Made by a program: the position numbers and the translations under genes | The notes under the pieces: generated by a model | Told to the model about the DNA's origin: nothing | Database searches by the model: none | Seen by the model: the letters and a program-made list of their open reading frames with translations, nothing else | NCBI RefSeq assembly: GCF_013373795.3 | Contig: NZ_CP088022.1 | Location: 3,100,001-3,164,000, forward strand | Source of the DNA: Bradyrhizobium quebecense | Lineage (GTDB): Bacteria; Pseudomonadota; Alphaproteobacteria; Rhizobiales; Xanthobacteraceae | Reading direction: 5' to 3' | DNA: 64,000 bases | In this document: positions 10,401 through 17,561 of the stretch, piece by piece | How positions within the stretch are numbered: position 1 is the stretch's first letter | How the letters are laid out: every line of letters starts with the position of its first letter

Positions 10401-11844
10401 CTGCGTTGAAATTGACCAGGCCGCCGCTCACGGTCGTGCCGCCCGAGTAAGTATTCGCGGCCGTCAGCGTCAGCGTGCCGGCGCCTGTCTTGGCGAGGCC
10501 CCAGCTGCCGGCATTGGCACCGGTGCCGCCGCTGCCGGTCTGATCAGCGATGACATCGGAGACGGTCTGGTTCTGCCCGGCCCCAGGATTGAAGGTCAGC
10601 GTCCCGTTGCCCTGCAGGAACATGCCCGAGCCGAACGCGGAGCCATTGCCCGCACCAACGCCGCCGGTCCCGCCGCTGACGCTGCTGCCGTTGATCGTGA
10701 AGGCACCGGCAACAACGAGGTTCCCGCCACCCTGCACGAACACCGCGCCGCCCGCACCGAGCCCGCCGCCGGCGCCGCCTTGAGCATCGTTGCCGCCATT
10801 GCCGGCGCCGAAGCCGCCAGTATTTCCGCAGCTGCCGCCATCATTGCCGCTCGAGCCGCCGCCACCGCCACCGAAGCCGCCCTTCCCCGCACTGAGATAG
10901 CAGCGCACACTTCCGCCGCCGCCGCCGAACCCGCCAACGCCGCCGGACGTGTTGAGGCTGCCGCCGCCGCCGCCGCCGAAGCCGCCAACACCGCCGCCGC
11001 CGCCGCTCGGGCCCGAGACGGGGGTAGCAGCGCCGCCACCGATGCCACCGCCGCCGGCGGCACCATTGATGGTAATGCCGATGGCCCCACCACCGCCGCC
11101 GCCACCGCTGGCGCCACCCGTGCCCGGCGTGGCGCCGCCATCGCTGATGCCGGCGCCGCCGCCAGCGGCGCCGATGGCGATGCCGGCAGCGCCATTGCCA
11201 CCCGTGGTGTTCGCCGCGCCGGCCCCGCCATTGGCGCCGAGACCAATTCCGCCGCCGCCGCCAGCACCGGCATTACCGCCATTGCCGCCGTTGCCGCCGA
11301 GGCCGCCGCCACCTCCGCCGCCGCCGCCCGCGCCATAATTGCCGCCGTTACCTCCATTGGCCTGGTTGCTGGCCAACGAAACATTACTAACCGTGACGTT
11401 GGCGCCGCTGGCAACGAACAGCGCTCCACCGGCACCCATCCCGCCGCCACCACCGCCATCGAACCCATTGCCCCCTTTGGCCACGGCGTTCCGGATCGTC
11501 AGATTGTTGACCGCGACGGTGCCCGAGTAGACGAAAAGCCCGCGCTGTGCGCCGCCGCCGTCGAGCGTGAAGTTACCGCCGTTAATCGTGACGGTGCCGC
11601 TCGAATTGATGATGGGCAGCGTTGTCGCGCTGGTCAGCGTGATGTTCTGCGTAATGTTGAGTGTGTAGCTGGTACCCGGATTGCTATCGATCGTCGTCAG
11701 CGCGGCGACGAGGCTTGCACCATCGCTGGCGTTCAGCACCGTTTGGGCATGTGCGGCAGTCGCGCACGCGACGAACAGAACGAGGGTTGCCGCAACCCGT
11801 CGGAAGCAGAGAAAACGGAAGCGTTTCACAACGTGCACGCGCAT
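7429..11844 (-). CDS. Glycine-rich autotransporter (type Va) with beta-barrel domain
   Basis: A 1471-residue secreted or surface protein. A signal peptide covers about residues 1-34 (hydrophobic ATLVLFVACATAAHAQ). Next come beta-helix-like TVTINGGNFTLDGG segments, a very Gly/Asn/Ala-rich region (about 130-430), and repeated passenger-associated units of the type GTLTLTAANTYSGGTTVSGG and YTGATTVTGGTLEVDG (about 480-1000). The last 282 residues form the autotransporter barrel, which starts at PRWSVWAAGFGG and ends in the aromatic YQW required for outer-membrane insertion. I chose the ATG at 11844 because it gives a clean signal peptide; ATG and non-ATG starts up to 11931 are possible. A LytTR regulator gene lies just upstream on the same strand. 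The passenger function (adhesin or biofilm) is inferred only. Confidence 0.93.
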   Translation of the reverse strand: MRVHVVKRFRFLCFRRVAATLVLFVACATAAHAQTVLNASDGASLVAALTTIDSNPGTSYTLNITQNITLTSATTLPIINSSGTVTINGGNFTLDGGGAQRGLFVYSGTVAVNNLTIRNAVAKGGNGFDGGGGGGMGAGGALFVASGANVTVSNVSLASNQANGGNGGNYGAGGGGGGGGGLGGNGGNGGNAGAGGGGGIGLGANGGAGAANTTGGNGAAGIAIGAAGGGAGISDGGATPGTGGASGGGGGGGAIGITINGAAGGGGIGGGAATPVSGPSGGGGGVGGFGGGGGGSLNTSGGVGGFGGGGGSVRCYLSAGKGGFGGGGGGSSGNDGGSCGNTGGFGAGNGGNDAQGGAGGGLGAGGAVFVQGGGNLVVAGAFTINGSSVSGGTGGVGAGNGSAFGSGMFLQGNGTLTFNPGAGQNQTVSDVIADQTGSGGTGANAGSWGLAKTGAGTLTLTAANTYSGGTTVSGGLVNFNAANNFGSGNITLNGGGLQWASGNTADISGRLNAIGAGGTTFDYNGNAVTLATALAGTGGVTVANSGSGGALIFSAAESYSGATTINSGATLALSAFGSISNSSVVTVNGTFDISASSFFLNRITTLAGDGSVALGGNALVITASSTEFSGAINGTGAGGFEIAGGTQTLSGVNGYVGLTQIDAGATLALKGNGSIANSFAVAFFSPGAGIGTFDISQTNSGASVVGLVDPTGHSVVSLGAKTLTITRAVGTYNGVIQDGGIGGGTGGNVTIALGGLARFGGANTYTGLTTINAGGELDLMSGGSIASSKAVINDGIFDISRAGGGVSINGLSGNSIFGAVNLGANALTFTNANGTFAGIIRDGGAGGGVAITGGKEILTGINTYTGATTVTGGTLEVDGSIANSLKVTVNSGGTLSGTGIVGAPTIFSFHNGVTSTLLDANPGATTAVDGTIVVKEPVTGDTLRGGFVIPAPTTIMSGGTLAPGSAADPTGTLTINGGLAFQSGAIYQVQVTPTAAASTNVNANATLGGATVNAVFANGSYISRQYTILNAAGGISGTFASNIANTNLPTNFTDTLSYDATHAYLNLALNFPAPSFGGGLSTNQQNVANTLVNYFNATGGIPMVFGTLAPSGLTQASGELATGSQQTTFDAMNLFMGLLTDPFMNRTGAAGSMPGASGYAEEGEASAYAATRKTDAFAMFTKAPPVPFVPRWSVWAAGFGGSQSTSGNAMVGSNDTTSSIYGTAVGADYQFSPNTIAGFAIAGGGTSFSVAGSGSGRSDLFQAGAYVRHTEGPAYVSAALAYGWQDIITNRTVTAAGVDQLRAEFNANAYSGRLEGGYRFVAPWIDGVGITPYAAGQFTTFELPGYAERVISGLSTFALTYGGKSLTDTRSELGLRTDKSFPVQDGILTLRTRFAWAHDYDPSRSAAATFQALPGTSFVVNGAAQASDSALTTASVEMNWRNGWSAAATFEGEFSNVTSSYAGKGVVRYQW

Positions 11845-12035
11845 GGCATTCCAACTCGGGCCGCGCACAGCGCGGCCACTGAAAATCACAGCGGCAGGTT
11901 GTACCCCCTGAGACATCCTGCCGCATGACAAAAAACAAAAATGGAACTGAAAGCGCGACGATGTGCCTTCTTTGCCACAAGGCTTGGCCCCACTTCATCC
12001 CGCATCCCGCCACGTCGGCGGCAGAACGATGGGCC

Positions 12036-13016
12036 TTACCTGTTGGTATTTTCCGTGAAGCTCGCCACGACATTCCGATAGCGCTTGCTGCCCGCGATCG
12101 TCTCGCCATTGTCCATCCGCAGGACGAAGTCCCCCGCCGGACGATGCTCGACTGCCACGACCCGCGCCAAATTCACCAGCCGCGCCCGATGCACGCGCAC
12201 AAGGCCGAACGGCTTCAGCCGATCCTCCTCCCGTGCAAGCGTGCCGCGGATCAGGTGACGTCCGTTGGGGAGGCTAAACTCGACATAGTTGCCCGCAGAC
12301 GTCACGGCCACGATATCGCGAGGATCGACCCGAAAGCTCGCGGAGCCGTCCCGCAGCCACAGGCTGGGATTGGCGGTGTCGACGGACGGTCCGGCCAGCG
12401 GCAGTGCAAGCGCCGAGGCCGGCGGCGCTGGTGTTGCGAGCATCGGTGTTACTGGCATCGCCAACACCTTGCGGTCCATCAGCCAGATTACCACGGCCAC
12501 CATCAGAGACGAGAGGACGTCCTTCTGGAGCTCATGCGGAAACGCCGTTGCCCAATGAAAGGAATAGCCGTCGGCCAGCAGCAGCTTGCGCAACCCGACC
12601 ATGGTGACGAGATGTGCGAACGCGTAGAGCAACGTCGCCGCCACTGCCCATGTGACGGCCATCACTCGGCCGCGACCGACACGCAATCGGGTGATGCCGC
12701 TTCGCAGCAGCGGCAGAAACACGATCCAGGCAATGGCACTCGTCACCTCGAGCAGCACGGGCATGCGCAATGGCGCGAACCCCGCGGACAGTTTGAATTC
12801 GCTCACCGAGGAGAAGACGTTGACCACGCCGCTCGCCACGATCAGCAGCGCCACCCAACCATAGGCGAGCATCGAGCCGCGCTTCGCCCCGCCCGGTCGG
12901 ATCGCTGTCACATCGCTGCGATTTTCGTCCCCGAAATCCGCTTGCTCATCCCAACCCCGCTCGACGCGCCGATCGATGCCGCGTTCAATGGAATCCTCTG
13001 GCTGCGTCGTGGACAT
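12036..13016 (-). CDS. Membrane-bound LytTR-family transcriptional regulator
   Basis: A 326-residue protein. An N-terminal portion with about four transmembrane segments (LAYGWVALLIVASGVVNVF and others, residues about 50-200) is joined to a C-terminal LytTR DNA-binding domain. In that domain DIVAVTSAGNYVEFSLPNGR and VRVHRARLVNLARV are the typical beta-sheet elements that contact the major groove. LytTR proteins usually bind paired direct repeats. It sits between the autotransporter (downstream, same strand) and a divergent FAD oxidase, so either could be a target. I use the ATG at 13016; a TTG at 13040 directly after GAAGAG is an alternative start. Confidence 0.87.
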   Translation of the reverse strand: MSTTQPEDSIERGIDRRVERGWDEQADFGDENRSDVTAIRPGGAKRGSMLAYGWVALLIVASGVVNVFSSVSEFKLSAGFAPLRMPVLLEVTSAIAWIVFLPLLRSGITRLRVGRGRVMAVTWAVAATLLYAFAHLVTMVGLRKLLLADGYSFHWATAFPHELQKDVLSSLMVAVVIWLMDRKVLAMPVTPMLATPAPPASALALPLAGPSVDTANPSLWLRDGSASFRVDPRDIVAVTSAGNYVEFSLPNGRHLIRGTLAREEDRLKPFGLVRVHRARLVNLARVVAVEHRPAGDFVLRMDNGETIAGSKRYRNVVASFTENTNR

Positions 13017-13204
13017 GTCGGGATGGAGTAAATGCTGCAACTCTTCAGGTCACCTGCCCCGGCGGACAGGTCCGGGCCCCAATTGCGATCCGTCACGCAA
13101 TCGGGTCTTTACCACAGGCAGGCGAGCGGCGTCCCGCAAGGACAGGATGGCGCGCCGTCCGGACGGCGTGAAATTCGCTCTACTCACGGACAGGTGACCG
13201 GCCG

Positions 13205-15034
13205 ATGAATCGTCGCGAACTCCTGATCGGCGCCGCCTTGACGCCGATGGCGCGCTGGATCGCACCAGGGTCGTTAGCCCCTGCGCAGGGTGCGAACAAC
13301 TTCTCGCAAATATTTCGGCGAACGCGTCCCTCGGACCCGCAGTGGCCGTCGGCCGCCAGCTGGAACCGGCTGAACGAGCAAACCGACGGCCACCTCATTG
13401 CGGTGAAGTCGCCGCTGGCGGCGTGTCAGGACAGTCCCTCAGGTCCGGCGTGCCGCGATGTGTTCAAGGGGCTGAAGAACCCCTACTACATCGGCGACGA
13501 TCCAGCACTGACCCAGACCACGGGCTATCTCGATGCATGGGCGTCCCAGCCAAGTGTCTACGCGGTCGCGGCGCGCACGACAGGTGACGTCGTTGCCGCC
13601 GTCAATTTCGCACGTGACAACAATCTGCGGCTGGTCGTCAGGGGCGGCGGCCACTCTTATCTCGGTACGTCGAGTGCACCGGACTCGCTGATGATCTGGA
13701 CCCGCGCGATGCACGACATCACGCTGCACGACAGCTTCGTCCCGCAAGGCTGCCTTGATCCGCCGCAGCCGGCCGTCACCATCGGCGCCGGCGCGATCTG
13801 GATGCATGTCTACAATGAGGTGACGACCCGAGGTGGCCGCTATGTCCAGGGTGGCGGCTGTGGAACCGTCGGCGTAGCGGGACTCGTGCAGGGCGGCGGC
13901 TTCGGCAGCTACTCGAAGAACTACGGCACCGCCGCGGCGAGCCTGCTGGAAGCGGAGATCGTCACCGCGGACGGCCTCGTCCGGATCGCAAATGCCCGCA
14001 GCAACCCGGACCTGTTCTGGGCCTTGCGCGGCGGCGGCGGCGGCACCTTTGGCGTCGTCACCCGCCTGACGTTGCGCACCCATGAACTACCCGACGTCTT
14101 CGGCTTCGCCTCCATGACGATCAAAGCGGCGTCTCACGCGTCATTCCGCCGCCTCGTGAGCGCATTCGTGGATCTCTACGCCGACCGCCTGCATAACCGC
14201 CACTGGGGCGAGATCGTCAACATCAAGCCCGGCAATACGCTCGACGTCCAGCTGTCGTTCCTGGGCCTTGACAGGCAGCAGGCCGACCAACTGTGGCAGC
14301 CATTCATTCTCTTCGTCACCGCGGCCGAGGCTGAATTCACCTTCACCCGTCCGCCGTCGATCCGCACCGGTCCGGCAGCGCACCGCTGGGACGCCGCCTA
14401 CATCCGACAGCGCGCTCCGCAGGCGATCCTCTCCGACGATCGTCCGGGCGCTCCGGCGGAGAACGTGTTCTGGGCCGCCAATCAGAGCGAAGCCGGACAC
14501 TTCATCCACGGTTTTGAATCGCTCTGGCTTCCGGCATCGCTGCTGAGCGGCGTGGAACGTCCGCGGCTTGTCGAAGCCCTGCTGGCGGCCGCCCACCATG
14601 CGACGGTCGAGTTGCACTTCCAGAAAGGGCTGGCCGGCGGATCTGAAGCCGCGATCGCCTCCGCAAGGGAAACCGCCACGAACCCTGCCGTGATCGACGC
14701 CTTCGTGCTCGCCATCATCGCGAGCGAGGGCCCGCCCGCCTATTCCGGCCTCAGCGGCCACGAGCCGGATCTGGCCGACGCGCACAAGAATGCCACCGGG
14801 ATCACGAAGGCGGTCGGCGAACTCAGAAAGGTGGCGCCGGACGGCGGCGCCTATCTTGCGGAAAGCAGCTTCTTCGAACCGAAATGGCAGCAGGCCTATT
14901 GGGGCCCGAACTACAAGCGGCTTCTGGAGATCAAGCAGAAGTACGATCCGGCCGGCCTGTTCTTCGTGCGCCACGGCGTCGGCAGCGACGACTGGAGCGA
15001 CGACGGATTTACGCGGCTGGCGACGCACCCATGA
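13205..15034 (+). CDS. FAD-linked oxidase, berberine-bridge-enzyme type, exported
   Basis: A 609-residue flavoprotein. Residues about 115-300 form the FAD-binding domain, and the C-terminal YWGPNYKRLLEIKQKYDP is the BBE motif. GGGHSY (His150) and GGGCGTVGVAGL (Cys219) match the two positions that covalently tether FAD in bicovalent oxidases. The N-terminus NRRELLIGAALTPMARW looks like a Tat signal, consistent with export of a folded flavoprotein. It is divergent from the LytTR gene across 188 bp. Homologues oxidise sugars, alkaloids or polyphenols; the substrate here is unknown. Confidence 0.9.
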   Translation: MNRRELLIGAALTPMARWIAPGSLAPAQGANNFSQIFRRTRPSDPQWPSAASWNRLNEQTDGHLIAVKSPLAACQDSPSGPACRDVFKGLKNPYYIGDDPALTQTTGYLDAWASQPSVYAVAARTTGDVVAAVNFARDNNLRLVVRGGGHSYLGTSSAPDSLMIWTRAMHDITLHDSFVPQGCLDPPQPAVTIGAGAIWMHVYNEVTTRGGRYVQGGGCGTVGVAGLVQGGGFGSYSKNYGTAAASLLEAEIVTADGLVRIANARSNPDLFWALRGGGGGTFGVVTRLTLRTHELPDVFGFASMTIKAASHASFRRLVSAFVDLYADRLHNRHWGEIVNIKPGNTLDVQLSFLGLDRQQADQLWQPFILFVTAAEAEFTFTRPPSIRTGPAAHRWDAAYIRQRAPQAILSDDRPGAPAENVFWAANQSEAGHFIHGFESLWLPASLLSGVERPRLVEALLAAAHHATVELHFQKGLAGGSEAAIASARETATNPAVIDAFVLAIIASEGPPAYSGLSGHEPDLADAHKNATGITKAVGELRKVAPDGGAYLAESSFFEPKWQQAYWGPNYKRLLEIKQKYDPAGLFFVRHGVGSDDWSDDGFTRLATHP

Positions 15035-15170
15035 GGGTCCCGAAATGACCCGTCGGCGATTTGCAGCTCGACCGGAAGCCTCGCTCCGGATCATTTGAAC
15101 GTCGCGAAAGGAGTTCGCGCGCGAAAGGGGTAAGTGGAGCGCGACGCCGGAGATCGCCGCGCTCACACCG

Positions 15171-16193
15171 TCAGGTCAGCTTGCCGGTGTACTTCTCCAG
15201 CGCCGCCCAGGCGTCCGCGCCATAGGTCTTCTGCCACTGCGTGTAGAAACCGGCTTTCACCAAGGCTGCCCTGAACTGCACGGGATCGGGCGTGTTGAAG
15301 GTCATGCCCTTCTCGGTCAGCTCGGCCTGCAACGAGCGGTCCATCGCGACCAGATCGGCGCGCTCCTTCACTGCCGCCGCATCGAATGCCGCATTGATGA
15401 GTTCGAGCAGATCGGGCGGCAGGGCCGCCATCGCGCGGCGGTTGCCGAGGATCCAGTAGCCGCTCCAGCAATGGTTCGACAGCGCGCAGTATTTCTGCAC
15501 CTCGTACAGCTTTCCGGTCGAGACCTGTGCCAGCGGATTCTCCTGCCCTTCGACGATGTGGGTCTGCAGCGCCGAATAGAGTTCACTGTAGGAGATGCTC
15601 GACGGCAATGCGCCGAGACCTGAGAACAGCGACGTCAACAATGCCGTCACCGGCACGCGAATTTTAAAGCCCTTGAGATCGTCGACGCTGTTGAGCTGCC
15701 GGCTCGACGACGAGGTGATCTGGCGGAAGCCGTTGTCCCAGACCTTCTTCAGCGGCACGACGCCGGACCTGGCGATCGCATCGCGGACGATGCCGCCGAC
15801 GCCGCCATCCATCGCCGCCCAGACCTGATCGTAGGACTGGAACGCAAAACCGATGCTGGGCAGGCCCGACAGCGGCACCAGCGTCGACAAGGTCATGCTG
15901 GGTGCCGCCAATAGCTCGATACCGCCGGCACGGACCTGCGACAGCATCTCCGGATCGCCACCGAGCTGGCTGTTGGCGAATACGGTGATGTTGATCCGGC
16001 CGGACGACTGCGTGCCGACCAGTCTGGCCGCCTCGGCCAGACGGATTGTTAGCGGATGGGTTTCCGGAGTGTTGACGCCGAGCTTGAAGTCGAACTCTGC
16101 AGCGGCAAGAGACGGCTTACCAAACATCGCGGCGGCAAGTGCCACGGAGCCAGTTCCCAGCACCCGCCGTCGGGTCATGTTCCTTGTTTTCAT
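15171..16193 (-). CDS. TRAP transporter solute-binding protein (DctP family), orphan
   Basis: A 340-residue periplasmic binding protein. The N-terminus TRRRVLGTGSVALAAAMFGK is a twin-arginine or Sec signal. VNTPETHPLTIRLAEAARLV, INITVFANSQLGGDPEMLSQ and the YSALQTHIVEGQENPL segment are typical DctP features; the family arginine that pairs with the ligand carboxylate is expected near FKIRVPV. GGGAG lies upstream of the ATG. No DctQ or DctM membrane genes are adjacent, so it must use a distant membrane component, act as a sensor protein, or be a leftover. Confidence 0.9.
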   Translation of the reverse strand: MKTRNMTRRRVLGTGSVALAAAMFGKPSLAAAEFDFKLGVNTPETHPLTIRLAEAARLVGTQSSGRINITVFANSQLGGDPEMLSQVRAGGIELLAAPSMTLSTLVPLSGLPSIGFAFQSYDQVWAAMDGGVGGIVRDAIARSGVVPLKKVWDNGFRQITSSSSRQLNSVDDLKGFKIRVPVTALLTSLFSGLGALPSSISYSELYSALQTHIVEGQENPLAQVSTGKLYEVQKYCALSNHCWSGYWILGNRRAMAALPPDLLELINAAFDAAAVKERADLVAMDRSLQAELTEKGMTFNTPDPVQFRAALVKAGFYTQWQKTYGADAWAALEKYTGKLT

Positions 16194-16383
16194 TATTATT
16201 TTTCTCCCAGGCGCAGTCCGCGCCCATGGTCAGTTTCAGCCCTCTCCCTCTGTGACGCAAGGCACGGTGAAACCAATCCGCCCGTGGCACGAAACCATTT
16301 CCGGGAACTCACGAAACGATCCGGAAACAGATGGCGCTTACCAGTAGCTGCCATAGACGGCGCATAGACGCCCGGAGGCGACC

Positions 16384-16587
16384 ATGAACCACTCGATCCA
16401 TTCAGCCGATCGCGCGACCCACCTCAAGATTGTGGTTGTTGCCCTCGTTGCGGCCATCGGGATTGCGGCTTTCGGTATTTCGGCGCGGAACAACGCGGAT
16501 TTCACCCAGACCGCCCAGACCAACCAGGTCATCAAGGCCGGCAAGCCGGTCGCGATCACCTCCTCGGGCACCTCGACGGTCCGCTAA
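16384..16587 (+). CDS. Small single-pass membrane protein
   Basis: A 67-residue protein with one strong hydrophobic helix (KIVVVALVAAIGIAAFGISA, residues about 15-34) followed by a polar tail rich in Thr, Gln and Ser. GGAGGCGACC directly precedes the ATG, and a clear hairpin terminator follows 30 nt after the stop, so this is a self-contained small gene. I do not recognise a named family. The tail is probably periplasmic. Confidence 0.75.
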   Translation: MNHSIHSADRATHLKIVVVALVAAIGIAAFGISARNNADFTQTAQTNQVIKAGKPVAITSSGTSTVR

Positions 16588-16610
16588 AACGTATTCAGGC
16601 TTCGGCAGAC

Positions 16611-16638
16611 AAAGCGGCCGCCTTCGGGCGGCTTTTTT
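16611..16638 (+). terminator. Rho-independent terminator after the small membrane protein
   Basis: GCCGCC, loop TTCG, GGCGGC, followed by TTTTTT. The stem is 6 bp with the stable UUCG-type tetraloop. Confidence 0.85.
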
Positions 16639-16673
16639 GTTGGGCCTGATCGTCTCGCGCTCTGATCAGGGCG

Positions 16674-16889
16674 GTGTGGCCTTCGCCAGGTTCGGCTACG
16701 GCGATTGCGGGACCACCGAGAGCGGGGCGCGCGAGATCGCTGCCGCTGGTGCTCGATCTCGACGGCACCCTGATCAAGAACGACCTGTTCAATCTGAGCT
16801 TGTTCTCAATCCTGCGCCGCAATCCGCTGCTCGTTGTTTCATGCGCGGTCTGGCTGACGCACGACCGCGCAGCCGCGGCGAAATCTTAA
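16674..16889 (+). pseudogene. Truncated N-terminus of a HAD/UbiA-type prenyltransferase-like protein
   Basis: The 71-residue frame contains LPLVLDLDGTLIKNDLFN and then ILRRNPLLVVSCAVWLTHDR, stopping at TAA. The DxDGT motif and the following RRNPLL segment match the start of large (about 480-residue) alphaproteobacterial proteins that fuse an N-terminal HAD phosphatase domain to a UbiA prenyltransferase; this is from memory of the family. Everything after the first 50 or so residues of that family is missing. I see no continuation in the other two frames before the next gene at 16989. No clear ribosome-binding site. I read it as a gene remnant. Confidence 0.6.
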
Positions 16890-16988
16890 TCGCCTCCTAA
16901 CGCGGTCGTTCGATTGCAATCCGCTCCGCGACCCCAGTTTTAGAAATTGTTCCATTAAGGTCGGCATCAACAGAGGCGCAGGCCCACA

Positions 16989-17189
16989 ATGAATTTGCAG
17001 CAGCAAGTAATTTCGACCGGATTCAAGATCATCTGCACGGATTGCGGCAGCCTGGCGATCAAGGTCGCCGATCCCGCGCATGCGTCCGGCGACACCATCA
17101 TCGAATGCCGCCGCTGCAACGCCGTGCGCGGCACGGTGGCGGACCTGCACACCCTGGCGCGGCGCGGCCGCGACCTGTTCGAATTCTAA
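16989..17189 (+). CDS. Small zinc-ribbon-like protein
   Basis: A 66-residue protein with two CxxC knuckles, CTDCGS (residues about 16-21) and ECRRCNAVRG (about 40-49), spaced as in zinc ribbons. The remainder is polar and it has no signal peptide, so it is probably cytoplasmic. The AT-rich leader at 16930-16988 could hold its promoter. Family not recognised; a nucleic-acid-binding or regulatory role would be a guess. Confidence 0.7.
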   Translation: MNLQQQVISTGFKIICTDCGSLAIKVADPAHASGDTIIECRRCNAVRGTVADLHTLARRGRDLFEF

Positions 17190-17203
17190 CCCCGGCGCCG
17201 CCG

Positions 17204-17395
17204 ATGCTGTCAGATCCGAACGCGACCATGCAGAGCGACATTCCCTTGGACGCGGTCTGGTCGATCCTCGAGGCCGCCAACGAATTGGGCGATACCCACA
17301 CGGTTGACGCTTGCCGCCGTATCATCGACGCGAATTTGCGCGGCGACGCCCCGGGACAATCCGATGTCAACGCGGTCGCCGCATTCTTTGCCTGA
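17204..17395 (+). CDS. Hypothetical 63-residue protein
   Basis: Starts 14 nt after the zinc-ribbon gene on the same strand. It encodes an acidic, helix-forming peptide containing LDAVWSILEAANELGDTHTV and CRRIIDANLRG. A second ATG at 17228 gives MQSDIPLDAV. The composition looks protein-like, not like random high-GC sequence, but it has no family I recognise. Possibly co-transcribed with the upstream gene. Confidence 0.5.
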   Translation: MLSDPNATMQSDIPLDAVWSILEAANELGDTHTVDACRRIIDANLRGDAPGQSDVNAVAAFFA

Positions 17396-17561
17396 TTAAG
17401 GCAACGCGTTCCGCGTTTGTGAATTCAATGCGGCGCCGCGGTGACAGATCGCCCGGCGGAAACATAACAATACAGACCGAGACGTCACTCAACCTTGCTT
17501 GACTTGATCAGCCCGAGGTCGATCGGCTAGCTGTCGCACAGCTTTCGATTCGGACGGGCCG

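Noticed and set aside
10351..11928. A 525-residue plus-strand frame and several shorter ones opposite the autotransporter gene.
   Set aside because: Its Ala/Arg-rich monotony mirrors the Gly-rich codons on the other strand; no ribosome-binding site or domain. Shadow of the autotransporter.
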